Assembly (NCBI GenBank): GCA_003220685.1
Contig: QHTE01000064.1
Coordinates: 1 to 64,000 of the forward strand
Direction: 5' to 3'
DNA length: 64,000 nt
Origin: Candidatus Rokuibacteriota bacterium
GTDB taxonomy: Bacteria > Methylomirabilota > Methylomirabilia > Rokubacteriales > CSP1-6
Shown here: positions 41,969-50,495 of the stretch, one piece after another
Numbering within the stretch: the first letter of the stretch is position 1
How the letters are laid out: each line of letters opens with the position of its first letter
The notes under the pieces: model-generated
The model's input: only the letters and a program-made list of their open reading frames with translations
What the model was told of the DNA's origin: nothing
Databases searched by the model: none
Program-made: the position numbers and the translations under genes

Positions 41969-42718
41969 CTAGCTCTCCTTCGGCAACCGGCCTTGCGGCG
42001 AGCGAGGTACGCCCGGCGGCTGAACAGCATCGGATGGCGGCGAGGTTGGACCACGTGCTGGCGGTGGCTGAGATGCCGGCGGTCGAGGCTTTGAGGGATC
42101 ATTCAGGTGGACTTCGACGCGGCCTTCTGGCCGAACGAGCACCACATGATCCGCGGTGATGAGCCCGACGGTCCCTCCGGCGAAGGCGTCCCCGGTGCGA
42201 TAGCCCGCCACGCGTCTGGTCGCGGGATCCTCGAGGTAGGCGATCGGCGCGTCGTCGCTGAGCACCACACCGTAGAGGGTGGGCCTCGGCGCACCCGGAG
42301 CAGATGCCGTGGCTGCCGCCGTCGCTGCCCCGGTCTCTGTGCGCGTTGGGTTGAACAGGTTCCGGCTGACCACTATGTCGTAGTCGCCCGCCGGGAGCGA
42401 CCGCTTCGCGGTGACGGCAGGTACCGCTACGGTAGGGCGACTCGCGGAACGTGAGCCTGCCCCGAGCGCTGCCGTCCTAGGTGTCAGCTCTCGGGCGATG
42501 TATCCGACCGATGCGAGCGAGACGGCGATCAGGAGTACGGTCAGGAGCACGAACCGAGACTGCAGCAGCGTTCTGATCTTCGTCGGCTGAATGTCGACGG
42601 TGAGAGTGCGTCGCCAGCGCCGCCACCACGCCGACGCAGTTGGAAGCGTGACAGTCGATGGCATCGATGAGCGCCAGAGCGTCAGCGCCCATCGATGCCT
42701 CTCGAGAATACTCTTCAC
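41969..42718 (-). CDS. GspC-like (T2SS protein C, N-terminal region) membrane-anchored periplasmic protein
   Basis: The 249-residue product has one transmembrane segment (FVLLTVLLIAVSLASVGYIA, about residues 56-75) and a Pro/Thr-rich linker. A T2SSC-like HR domain follows: VVSRNLFNP, LYGVVLSDDAPIAYLEDPATRRVAGYR and TGDAFAGGTVGLITADHVVLV. A Pro-rich tail with Ser/Arg ends it. GspC links the outer-membrane secretin to the inner-membrane platform; the PDZ domain common in longer GspC is missing. No other type II secretion gene is near. The GTG at 42718 is the longest start; an ATG at 42664 is possible. Confidence 0.7.
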   Translation of the reverse strand: MKSILERHRWALTLWRSSMPSTVTLPTASAWWRRWRRTLTVDIQPTKIRTLLQSRFVLLTVLLIAVSLASVGYIARELTPRTAALGAGSRSASRPTVAVPAVTAKRSLPAGDYDIVVSRNLFNPTRTETGAATAAATASAPGAPRPTLYGVVLSDDAPIAYLEDPATRRVAGYRTGDAFAGGTVGLITADHVVLVRPEGRVEVHLNDPSKPRPPASQPPPARGPTSPPSDAVQPPGVPRSPQGRLPKES

Positions 42719-42758
42719 GAGGCCGAACCGCGCCTCTTACCGATGGCAGATCCTTCCA

Positions 42759-44144
42759 TCAATCACGGTCGTCGCGGTCGCGATCTCGATCGTGGTCTCT
42801 ATTTTCATCCACATCATGCTGGTAGACCGCGACACAACCGCTTTGGCTGCCGCAAATCAGGGAGCCCACCGTCGCGCTCCCGGCCCCGGCTGTGGTGTTG
42901 GTGTCGAAGCCGATGGTTACATTGGTGGCCACTTGCGGAACGAAGATGCGGTTGCGCTTGGAGTCGGCGGCGACGGAATGCGAGCCGGATGACTGGGGGA
43001 TGCTCTCGATCAGGACGCTGGTTCCGTCGACTACGCCGAGCACGGCACCGTTGCCGAGCGGAGAGCCAGCGGGTTTGATCGCCCTGCTGGCGCCGAGATA
43101 GTAGCGGCCATCGCCTGTGTTGAACCAGACTTCATCCGAGCCGGTGATGCCGTTGACGGTCGCCGTGTTCCTGGTTTGCGCGTTGATCACCAGCGTGGTC
43201 GTGTTGCTCGGGTTGTTGCCCGGCGTACAACCGAGCAACAGATTGTCATGCGGTCCGACCGTGGCGCCGTTCGGTCCGCAGGCGTGGAGCGGGATGACCC
43301 CGGTGTTCGTGACCGGATCGAACGCGCCTTGCACCGCGGTCGGGCTATTCGGATCGGTCACCAGGAGACCCCCGTCGCACGTGATGGCGCCGGGGAGCTG
43401 GCCGAAATTGCAACCGGGAGGGTTGTTGGCGATGATCGGAAGCGACGTGTAGAAGCGCCGGGTCGTGGGGTCCCAGGCCGGCTGCTCGATCGACAACCCG
43501 GCGCCGGGCGGCATGATCGTGGAGTTCACCGTGATCTTGATGATCTTGACGACGTTGCTGACCTGAGCATCGCCGTTCGCGGCGAACAACGTCGCAAACG
43601 GAGGATCCTCGGCGTTGTTGGCGGCGATCAGCAATTTGCCATCCGACGTCAAGGCCATTTCATCGACCCGCGTCGTACCGCCGGTACTGATCGTCTGCTT
43701 GAGGGCGCTGGCCGTCGGCGAGTCGAGATCGAACACCTTGAGCGTGCTGTCGCCGTCACCGGCATAGAGCCAGCGGCCATGGGTGACGACGCCATCCGGC
43801 CCAGAGTGATTGTTGTCGATGGCGGTGTGGGCGGCGTTGAACTTGATGCCGACAAAGCCGTCGAGTCTCCGCTTGAACGTGAGGGTACGGGTGTCGAGGA
43901 TGTCGATGCCGGCGTTCGCGCGATCGGCCAAGTAGTATTCCGCGCGATGCGGGTTGACGAAACTGATGTCGAAGGACTGCAACGGATTGCCAGGGATCAG
44001 CACGGCCGTCACGCACTTGGTTTGTGTTGTCGTCGGTGCCCCTGGACCGGAGCATGCGGCCGAGGCCGTCGCCGCGCCGAGCGCCACGACGGGAACGATA
44101 ACGGCGAGAAGCAGGACGAGCATGAGCGAGAGCTTCCGCACCAT
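42759..44144 (-). CDS. Secreted beta-propeller-like protein with Asp/Arg-rich tail
   Basis: The 461-residue protein starts with a signal peptide (MVRKLSLMLVLLLAVIVPVV and ALGAATASAACS, cleavage near residue 31). The body is rich in short beta-strand units with NAGIDILDTRTL, LKVFDLDSPTA and SVAADSKRNRIFVPQV, as in YncE/surface-layer-type propellers. The end is a low-complexity acidic/basic tail, ENRDHDRDRDRDDRD. Cys residues are frequent in the exported part. AGGAGG lies 6-11 nt before the ATG at 44144, which fixes that start over an earlier in-frame ATG. Its neighbour downstream is the GspC-like gene, 40 nt away, so secretion of this protein by such a system is a guess. Confidence 0.75.
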   Translation of the reverse strand: MVRKLSLMLVLLLAVIVPVVALGAATASAACSGPGAPTTTQTKCVTAVLIPGNPLQSFDISFVNPHRAEYYLADRANAGIDILDTRTLTFKRRLDGFVGIKFNAAHTAIDNNHSGPDGVVTHGRWLYAGDGDSTLKVFDLDSPTASALKQTISTGGTTRVDEMALTSDGKLLIAANNAEDPPFATLFAANGDAQVSNVVKIIKITVNSTIMPPGAGLSIEQPAWDPTTRRFYTSLPIIANNPPGCNFGQLPGAITCDGGLLVTDPNSPTAVQGAFDPVTNTGVIPLHACGPNGATVGPHDNLLLGCTPGNNPSNTTTLVINAQTRNTATVNGITGSDEVWFNTGDGRYYLGASRAIKPAGSPLGNGAVLGVVDGTSVLIESIPQSSGSHSVAADSKRNRIFVPQVATNVTIGFDTNTTAGAGSATVGSLICGSQSGCVAVYQHDVDENRDHDRDRDRDDRD

Positions 44145-44259
44145 CGCGGACCTCCTGTTGTGAGCCGTTTCGGGGTAAGGCCACACATCCATTGCGGACT
44201 GTCCTCACACCACGTCGTGAAGCTCGTGGCTCGGGCCGGCGGCGGCCGAGGAGTCGGCG

Positions 44260-44559
44260 TTACGAGAACAGGGAGGGCGGAGCTCGGGTGGAAAGAGACT
44301 CGAGCGGGTGAGCCAGGGTTGACCGAGCTCGGCGCGGAGTGATCAGCCCAACACAGACAACGACCGGCCCGATCGGCTCCACGACACGCGAATCGACCGC
44401 GCCGACAGCGCCGATGATGAAGAGGATGACGTCGTCGTAGTCGTTATCGTCGTAGAAACCGGGAATCCAGACCGGATCCGTCGGGCTCGCATGGGCGAGC
44501 GCAGGCAGGGTCAGCAGGACGCCGAGGAGGATGAGAGACACTGACACCCGGCGACTCAT
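44260..44559 (-). CDS. Small secreted hypothetical protein
   Basis: The 99-residue product begins MSRRVSVSLILLGVLLTLPA and then LAHASPTDPVWIPGFYDDND, a signal peptide with cleavage near residue 24. A short Asp-rich segment and a hydrophobic stretch (DVILFIIGAVGAVDSRVVEP) follow, then a Pro-ending tail (RAPPSLFS). A similar small secreted layout (PGxYD...DDV and an RAPP end) seems to occur in related uncultured bacteria, but I cannot name a family. No good Shine-Dalgarno is seen. It might be linked to the secreted propeller-like gene downstream (115 nt). Confidence 0.55.
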   Translation of the reverse strand: MSRRVSVSLILLGVLLTLPALAHASPTDPVWIPGFYDDNDYDDVILFIIGAVGAVDSRVVEPIGPVVVCVGLITPRRARSTLAHPLESLSTRAPPSLFS

Positions 44560-44626
44560 GGGCCGCGACCATACCCCGCCGTGGCGGCGGGCGCAAGAGG
44601 CTCCGCGCGGGCGCCTGGAGCCCTCT

Positions 44627-44920
44627 TCAGGCGACTCCTTCGACGATCCGAATGTCGCGCTCGGCGGCGTTGCCGAGCTCCTTGAGCGCGGCCTGATAGC
44701 CCGCGCTGTCGTGAGCCGCGGTCGCCTGCGCGACGCTGTCGAACTCGATCACGACCACGCGCTGGCTCAGGCCGGCCTCGTAGGTCTTCGCCGGCATGCC
44801 GCGAACGAGAAAGCGCCCGCCCGCCGCCTGGATCGCGGGCGCTGCCAGCTTCGCGTACGCGGCCATTGCCTCGGGGTTCTTGATGGCGTGGTAGCACGCG
44901 ATCCAGTACGCCTTGGCCAT
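44627..44920 (-). CDS. DUF1330-family small protein
   Basis: The 97-residue protein has the DUF1330 ferredoxin-like pattern: AYWIACYHAIKNPEAMAAYA near the start, GGRFLVRGM and VVVIEFDSVAQATAAHDS in the middle, IRIVEGV at the end. These are small dimeric alpha+beta proteins of unknown function. The ATG at 44920 is chosen because GGAGG lies 6-10 nt upstream, preferred over the ATG four codons earlier (44932). It is 46 nt downstream of the carboxymuconolactone-decarboxylase-like gene on the same strand. Confidence 0.8.
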   Translation of the reverse strand: MAKAYWIACYHAIKNPEAMAAYAKLAAPAIQAAGGRFLVRGMPAKTYEAGLSQRVVVIEFDSVAQATAAHDSAGYQAALKELGNAAERDIRIVEGVA

Positions 44921-44966
44921 GACAGCCTCCATTCGTCGCCGCGCCTCGGTCGGCGCGAGCGGTCAG

Positions 44967-45326
44967 TTACTTCTTGAACGCTCCCTCGTGGTCGAGCTGC
45001 ATCAGCGCTTGGACGCCCGTGCTCAAGGTCGGCCCGCCGCCCGGCACCGCCGCGGACTCGATCGCCTCGAGCAGCTCACGCTTGGTCGCGCCGTGCTGGA
45101 TGGCCCGGCGCATGTGCGTCACGACGCCGTCCTCCCGTCCGCGGTACGCGAGAATTCCGATGATGACCATCTCGCGATACTTGATCGAGAGCTCCTTGCC
45201 CTCGCCGACCGACACGGCGCTCAGCGGCCCGCGAGCCCGGACGTAGTCGGGATCTTCCTTCGCCATCCAGTCCCAGAACGGATAGCCGTAGGGGCTGGCG
45301 GTCCTTCCATCGACCTTGTCGCTCAT
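44967..45326 (-). CDS. Carboxymuconolactone decarboxylase/AhpD-like protein
   Basis: The 119-residue protein has the CMD helical core: SIKYREMVIIGILAYRGREDGVVTHMRRAIQHGATKRELLEAIESAAVPGGGPTL. The AhpD Cys-x-x-Cys pair is absent, so a peroxidase role is unlikely; a decarboxylase-like or binding role is left open. GGAGG lies about 6 nt before the ATG (45326). It is divergent from the BT1-type transporter gene with a 78-nt gap. DUF1330 follows in the same direction. Confidence 0.82.
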   Translation of the reverse strand: MSDKVDGRTASPYGYPFWDWMAKEDPDYVRARGPLSAVSVGEGKELSIKYREMVIIGILAYRGREDGVVTHMRRAIQHGATKRELLEAIESAAVPGGGPTLSTGVQALMQLDHEGAFKK

Positions 45327-45404
45327 CGTGACCTCCACGTCGATTCCCGTCGCGCAGAAGGTATCACATTGCTGCCGCGCCGATTCCTGCATACCCTGGC
45401 ATCG

Positions 45405-47075
45405 ATGGCCTCCGCACCGCCCACTGCTGCGCCGCCGACCTCCACGTCGAGGATCCCGGGCCTCGCCCGGTCCTGGATCGATCGAAACTTTCTGGCGCTC
45501 GGGCGCGAGATGCGGCTGTCGTACCTGCCGCCGCTCATGGTCTACGTCGCGGCGGGGATCGCGGGCCTTACCTCGATCGTCGCGGTGTTCTACATCAAGG
45601 AGCGGCTGGGGCTGTCGGCGGAGTTCCTCGCCGGGCTGGGCTTCTGGGCGGGCCTGCCCTGGGCGCTGAAGGTGCCGCTCGGCCACCTCGTCGATCTGAT
45701 CTGGCGCTGGAAGGGCGCGCTGGTCTTCGTGGGCGCGGCCATGATCGCCGCGAGCATCGGCATCATGATCGGCCTGCTGGGCTACACCGACTCGATGCGC
45801 GCGCTCGCGAGTGTCGAGGCGTGGTTCGTCTTCTCCACGCTGCTGGCACCGATCGGCTACGTCGTGCAGGACGTCGTCGCCGACGCGATGACCGTCGAGG
45901 CGGTGCCGCGCTTCGACGCCGAGGGCCGGCCGACCAGCATGGCCGAGCGCAAGTCGATGAACACGACGGTGCAGACGCTCGGCCGGGTCGCGATCATCGG
46001 AGGCAGCGTCCTGGTCTCGCTGGCGAACGTGTACCTGCTGCGCGGCGTGGGAGACCTGCCCGAGGCCGACAGGGCGCTCGCCTATCTGCGCGTCTATCAT
46101 CTGGCGCTGGTCATCCCGCTCGTCTCGGTGCTCGGCGTCGTCCTGGCGAGGGTCCTCACGTGGCGCGATGCCCGGCGCCTCGCGGCGAAGGGCTTCGCCA
46201 GGAGCGAGGTGCTTCGGATGCTGAATCCGCACCCCGAGCGGCCGCCGGTCAACTGGTGGATCATCGGCGGCGGCCTGGCCTTCGCGGTCGTCTCGCTGGG
46301 CGTCGGCATCGGCGACGTCACCGGCGGGCAGGAGATCGTGTTCGGCGCCTCGATGGCGATCGTGCTCTTCCTGATGTGGCGGATCACGAGCGAGCTGGAG
46401 CCGGACGCGCGCCACGTGCTGGTCGGGACCGCGGTGCTGGTGTTCGTCTTCCGCGCGGTACCCGGGCCGGGCGCCGGCTCCACGTGGTGGATGATCGATC
46501 AGCTCGGCTTCGACCAGCAGTTCCTGGCCGAGCTGTCGCTGATCGGCAGCGTCCTCACCCTGGCGGGGCTCTTCGTGTTTCGCCGCTTCATGGCCGAGCG
46601 GTCGATCACCTACGTCGTCGGCACCCTGACGGTCGCGACCACGGTCATCGGCGCGCCGGTCGTCGGCATGTACTACGGCCTGCACCACTGGACCGCGGCG
46701 CACACGGCGGGCATCGTGGACGCGCGCATGATCGTCCTCATCGACACGGCGCTCGAGTCGCCGCTCGGACAAATCGCGATGGTGCCGATGCTGGCGTGGA
46801 TCGCGAACTCGGCGCCCGACCGGTTGAAGGCGACGTTCTTCGCGGTCATGGCGTCGTTCACGAATCTGGCCCTGGCCGCCGCGCAGCTCGGGACGAAGTA
46901 TCTCAACCAGGCATTCGTCGTCACGCGCGAGGTGCGGGACGCGTCCGGGGCGATCACGACGCCGGCCGACTACAGCCAGCTCGGCACGGTGCTGGTGCTG
47001 ACGACGGTGATCGCGTTCGTCGTGCCGATGCTGGCGGTCGTCTTCGTGAAGACGACGCGTTTCCGCAGCGCGTGA
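45405..47075 (+). CDS. MFS transporter of the BT1/folate-biopterin type
   Basis: The 556-residue inner-membrane protein has about 12 hydrophobic segments. It has MRLSYLPPLMVYVAAGIAGL in the first helix region, YIKERLGLSAEFLAGLGFWAG and PWALKVPLGHLVDLIWRWKG, where the AxxWxxKxxxG/xxxD pattern matches the BT1 family. Such proteins import folate, biopterin or related pterins in eukaryotic and cyanobacterial members; the bacterial substrates are largely unknown. The start (45405) has no strong ribosome-binding site. The next gene begins 4 nt after its stop. Confidence 0.82.
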   Translation: MASAPPTAAPPTSTSRIPGLARSWIDRNFLALGREMRLSYLPPLMVYVAAGIAGLTSIVAVFYIKERLGLSAEFLAGLGFWAGLPWALKVPLGHLVDLIWRWKGALVFVGAAMIAASIGIMIGLLGYTDSMRALASVEAWFVFSTLLAPIGYVVQDVVADAMTVEAVPRFDAEGRPTSMAERKSMNTTVQTLGRVAIIGGSVLVSLANVYLLRGVGDLPEADRALAYLRVYHLALVIPLVSVLGVVLARVLTWRDARRLAAKGFARSEVLRMLNPHPERPPVNWWIIGGGLAFAVVSLGVGIGDVTGGQEIVFGASMAIVLFLMWRITSELEPDARHVLVGTAVLVFVFRAVPGPGAGSTWWMIDQLGFDQQFLAELSLIGSVLTLAGLFVFRRFMAERSITYVVGTLTVATTVIGAPVVGMYYGLHHWTAAHTAGIVDARMIVLIDTALESPLGQIAMVPMLAWIANSAPDRLKATFFAVMASFTNLALAAAQLGTKYLNQAFVVTREVRDASGAITTPADYSQLGTVLVLTTVIAFVVPMLAVVFVKTTRFRSA

Positions 47076-47079
47076 GACG

Positions 47080-48018
47080 ATGAAGGCCGCGCTTGCCGCC
47101 CGATGGACGCTCTCGCGGCGGCTCCTCCTGGCGATCTACGTCATCGTCCCGCTCGCCTGGCTGGCCGTCATCGGGGATCTTGTGTTGTTCGACGGTGGCC
47201 TCCGACGGGCTCTGCCGGAGTCGCCCGAAGAGCTCGCCTGGTTCACGGCCTTCTTCGTCCTGCCCCACATCCTGGCGAGCCAGTTCAGCTTCTATGACCG
47301 CGAGTACCTGGGCGCCTACCGCCTGCCGCTGTTGTGGGGCGTGCCGTTCGTCCTCGCCGGCGCCGGGCTCCTCTACGTGTTCGATGCGGGTACCGCGGGG
47401 CTGATCTACATCGCCGTCACGATGTGGCACGTGATCGCGCAGCAGGTCGGCATCGCCGGCGCGCTCGCCGGGCGGGGGAGCCGCGCGTTCGAATGGTGGA
47501 AGTGGCTGACCGTCGTCGTCTTCACGCTCGGCCTGACCGGTGTGGCAGGCACCTGGCTCGCGTGGATCGGCGCGCCCCTCATGGTCGCGACGACGGGACT
47601 GACCATCGGTGTCGCCCGGGTCGCCGCCCCGGGGATCGGGCGCCAGTACCTCTGGGCGACTCAAGCCATGTCGCTCTCGGCCGGTCTCTTCGCCGAGGCA
47701 GGCTATCTCTTCTTCGCGATCCTCGTGCCGCGCGTGGTTCACGACGTGACCGGGTGGGCCTTCTACCTGACGCACGACCACAACCGCAACCTGGACACGC
47801 CACGCAACGTGCTCTATCGCGCCTTCGCGTTTTCTCGGCTTCCCGTCCCGGTCGTCGTCCTGGTGCTGGCGATCGCCGTGAACGTCTCGATGGACCGGAG
47901 CCTGGGGCGCGCCTTCGAGCCCGTCATCCTGGCCGTGAGCCTCTTCCACTACTTCACGGAGAGCTTCATGTGGCGCCGAAGCTCGATTCATCGGCGCTAC
48001 GTCGCCTTCAGCGCGTGA
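47080..48018 (+). CDS. Multi-pass membrane protein with conserved His pairs
   Basis: The 312-residue protein has about eight hydrophobic segments. Conserved-looking His-rich sites are found at FFVLPHILASQFSFYDREYL, TMWHVIAQQVG, RVVHDVTGWAFYLTHDHNRN and SLFHYFTESFMWRRSSIHRRYV. This layout of His pairs in helix ends resembles membrane metal or heme enzymes such as Brp/Blh-type proteins. HYF.xxFxW is a motif seen in unnamed membrane proteins. I do not assign a family. It starts 4 nt after the BT1-type stop, so the two are cotranscribed. Confidence 0.7.
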   Translation: MKAALAARWTLSRRLLLAIYVIVPLAWLAVIGDLVLFDGGLRRALPESPEELAWFTAFFVLPHILASQFSFYDREYLGAYRLPLLWGVPFVLAGAGLLYVFDAGTAGLIYIAVTMWHVIAQQVGIAGALAGRGSRAFEWWKWLTVVVFTLGLTGVAGTWLAWIGAPLMVATTGLTIGVARVAAPGIGRQYLWATQAMSLSAGLFAEAGYLFFAILVPRVVHDVTGWAFYLTHDHNRNLDTPRNVLYRAFAFSRLPVPVVVLVLAIAVNVSMDRSLGRAFEPVILAVSLFHYFTESFMWRRSSIHRRYVAFSA

Positions 48019-48033
48019 GGCGGCGGCGCGGCG

Positions 48034-48516
48034 CTAGCGCGGCGGGAGCACGATCTCCGCGGGACTCGTCTCGGCCACCTTGATGTTCAGGCGCCACGGG
48101 GGCGGGCCGATCAGGTCGAGGGCGAAGTAGAGCACCGTGTAGCCCGCCACGCGCGTGTCGCCGCCGATGGGAATGTTGACGCCGACGCCGGTACCGACGG
48201 CCGTGCCGCCGCCTCGACCGCCGCTCCAGCTCCCTCCGCCGAATCCAAACCCGACGCTCGATCCGCTGCTGTACGCCGCGGGCGGCTGCTCGATCGTCTG
48301 CGGACGGACGACGGCGTTGTCGGGCCGCACGATCTGCGCGTCCTCCAGCCGATAGCCGTAGGTGTCGACGTCCACGCGAAGTCGATCGGCGAGCAGCACG
48401 TAGTCCGCGGAGAGAAGGACGCCCGAGGGCTGGGACACCGGCTTGTAGGGAAGGGTCGTGCTCGAGCACCCGGTCAGCCCGATCGTCACCGCGAACACGC
48501 ATGTCGTCAGCTTCAT
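48034..48516 (-). CDS. Lipoprotein of unknown function
   Basis: The 160-residue product begins MKLTTCVFAVTIGLTGCSST, with lipobox LTGC and lipidated Cys at residue 17. The mature part has a Gly/Ser-rich segment (SSGSSVGFGFGGGSWSGGRG) that is probably a flexible loop, and beta-like segments around it. AGGAGGGG precedes the ATG at 48516, which fixes the start. It is 11 nt downstream of recQ on the same strand, though a shared function is doubtful. Convergent with the 47080 gene (15 nt). Confidence 0.8.
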   Translation of the reverse strand: MKLTTCVFAVTIGLTGCSSTTLPYKPVSQPSGVLLSADYVLLADRLRVDVDTYGYRLEDAQIVRPDNAVVRPQTIEQPPAAYSSGSSVGFGFGGGSWSGGRGGGTAVGTGVGVNIPIGGDTRVAGYTVLYFALDLIGPPPWRLNIKVAETSPAEIVLPPR

Positions 48517-48527
48517 CGGATCCCCTC

Positions 48528-50456
48528 CTATCCGGAGTGTAGTTGACCCCCGGCCTGCTTGGCCACTACCTGGAGGATTCCGGCGCCGTACTTCGCGGCC
48601 TTGTACGGCCCCACTCCGTGGGCGCGCTCGAGCTCGGCCAGGTCGCGCGGGCGGAGCGCGGCGATGTCCCGCAGGGTGCGGTCGCTCGCGACGATGAATG
48701 GAGCCACCCCTTCCGCGCGCGCCACGGCGAGACGATAACGACGGAGCGCGTCGAAGAGATCCACCGCCGCCGCGTCGAGCTCGGCGGGCTCGTGACGGCC
48801 CGGGCGAGACGGCGGCCGCGCGGGCGACCGCTCGTCGCGCTGCGCGCCGACGCGCTCGGCGCTCTTCGGACGCGCTTCGGGGGGAAGGAGCAGACGCGCC
48901 GGACGCTCGCCTCGCATCACCGCCCGGCCCTCGTCGGTGAGGGTGACCACCGGCCGATCGACGCCGGCGAAGCTCACCCAGCCGGCCGACACGCACCGCC
49001 GCAGCAGCGCGACCAGCCACGGCGCCGCGTGCTCCTTGAGATTGCCGAAGGTCTTCACGCCCGTGAGCCCGGCGCGCTCGAGCCGCTCGTCCGGCTCGCC
49101 GCGGATCAGCCTGACGGCCAGCTGCAGACCGAAGCGTCCGGACACGCGCGCAACCCCCGAGAGTGCCTTGCGGACGATCAAGGTCACGCGCTCCGGATCG
49201 CCCGCCTCCGGATCCTCGCCGAGCGCCAGACACACGTCGCAGCGCCCGCAGCCCGCGAGCGTCTCCGCCTCGTCGCCGAAGTACCGAAGGATCGCGTCGT
49301 GCCGGCAGCTGCCGCCCTCGGCCCAGCGGATCAGCTCGAGGAACATGCTCCACTTGTGCTCGATCACCGCCGGATCCGCCGTCGCGTCACCGCCGCGCTC
49401 GAGCAGCGCCCGCCGCAGCGGGAGATCGCGCGTGCTGACGAGGAGGAGCCCGAGCGCGGGCGCTCCGTCACGGCCCGCCCGGCCGACCTCCTGGTAATAC
49501 GCCTCGATCGATCCGGGCGGCCCGAGATGGATCACCGCCCGCACGTCCGGACGATCGATGCCCATGCCGAAGGCGTTGGTCGCGACGACGATGTCGAGCC
49601 GGCCCTCGGCGAACTCCCGCTGCACAAGGTCCCGCGTTTTCCCGTCGAGTCCGGCGTGGTACGAGCGCGCGCGCCAGCGGCGCGCGCTGAGACGCGTGCT
49701 CTCCGCGTCGGCCTGCTTGCGCGTGGGCGCGTACACGATCGCGGTCCCGCGCGCGCGACCCGGGCCGGCGAGAGCCTGCGCCAGGGCGTCGTCCACGAGC
49801 CGCTCGCGCTCGTGGCGTCCGCCGATCTCGGCGGCGCGCAGCGCCAGGTTGGGCCGCGCGAAGCCGCGCACGATCTGCGGCGTGTCCGGCGGCAGCCCGA
49901 GCCGCGCAAGGATCTCGTCGCGCACGATCGGCGTCGCGGTCGCCGTGCACGCGAGCACTCGCGCGCGCGGCAGGTCGCCGAGCACCGCGCCGATTTCGAG
50001 ATATTCCGGACGGAAGTCGTGGCCCCACTCGCTGATGCAGTGGGCCTCGTCGATCGCGACCAGTGGGCAGTCGATCTCCTGGACGAGCGCGCGGAAGCCC
50101 GGGAACACGAGCCGCTCCGGCGCGACGTAAACGAGCGCCAGCTCGCGCCGCGCGATCCGTGCCATGCGGCGGCGCATCTCCGATGCCTCGAGCGTCGCCG
50201 CCAGATAGGTCGCCCGGACGCCGCGAGCCTCGAGCGCCTGGACCTGATCCGCCATCAGCGCGACGAGCGGCGACACGACCAGGGTCGTGCTGGGCAGGAT
50301 CGTCGCCGGCAGCTGGTAGCTCAGGCTCTTGCCGCCGCCGGTCGGCGCCACCAGCAAGAGGCGCCCCCGAGCGAACAGGGTCTCCACGGCCTCGCGCTGG
50401 CCCGGACGGAACTCGGTGTAGCCCAGTCGCGCGAGGGCCAGGTCGAGGTCGCTCAC
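48528..50456 (-). CDS. recQ: ATP-dependent DNA helicase RecQ
   Basis: The 642-residue protein is a complete RecQ. It has Walker A APTGGGKSLSYQLPA (Gly in place of the usual Thr in GTGKS), IDEAHCISEWGHDFRPEY (DEAH box and aromatic-rich loop), VATNAFGMGIDRPDVRAV, YYQEVGRAGRDG (motif VI) and the Cys4 zinc site SCRHDAILRYFGDE..CGRCDVC. An RQC domain and a C-terminal HRDC domain (FDALRRYRLAVARAEGVAPF) follow. It unwinds DNA 3'-5' in recombination and repair. It is divergent from the TRAP-type gene with a 39-nt gap. Confidence 0.95.
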   Translation of the reverse strand: MSDLDLALARLGYTEFRPGQREAVETLFARGRLLLVAPTGGGKSLSYQLPATILPSTTLVVSPLVALMADQVQALEARGVRATYLAATLEASEMRRRMARIARRELALVYVAPERLVFPGFRALVQEIDCPLVAIDEAHCISEWGHDFRPEYLEIGAVLGDLPRARVLACTATATPIVRDEILARLGLPPDTPQIVRGFARPNLALRAAEIGGRHERERLVDDALAQALAGPGRARGTAIVYAPTRKQADAESTRLSARRWRARSYHAGLDGKTRDLVQREFAEGRLDIVVATNAFGMGIDRPDVRAVIHLGPPGSIEAYYQEVGRAGRDGAPALGLLLVSTRDLPLRRALLERGGDATADPAVIEHKWSMFLELIRWAEGGSCRHDAILRYFGDEAETLAGCGRCDVCLALGEDPEAGDPERVTLIVRKALSGVARVSGRFGLQLAVRLIRGEPDERLERAGLTGVKTFGNLKEHAAPWLVALLRRCVSAGWVSFAGVDRPVVTLTDEGRAVMRGERPARLLLPPEARPKSAERVGAQRDERSPARPPSRPGRHEPAELDAAAVDLFDALRRYRLAVARAEGVAPFIVASDRTLRDIAALRPRDLAELERAHGVGPYKAAKYGAGILQVVAKQAGGQLHSG

Positions 50457-50495
50457 TCCTCACCCGTCACGCTCTGTGGTATAGCAGAGCCGCTC

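Noticed and set aside
42759-42830. Repeat or CRISPR-like array at the DR-rich tail
   Set aside because: The repetition is a short low-complexity coding stretch (Asp-Arg dipeptides), with no spacers or direct repeats of array size.
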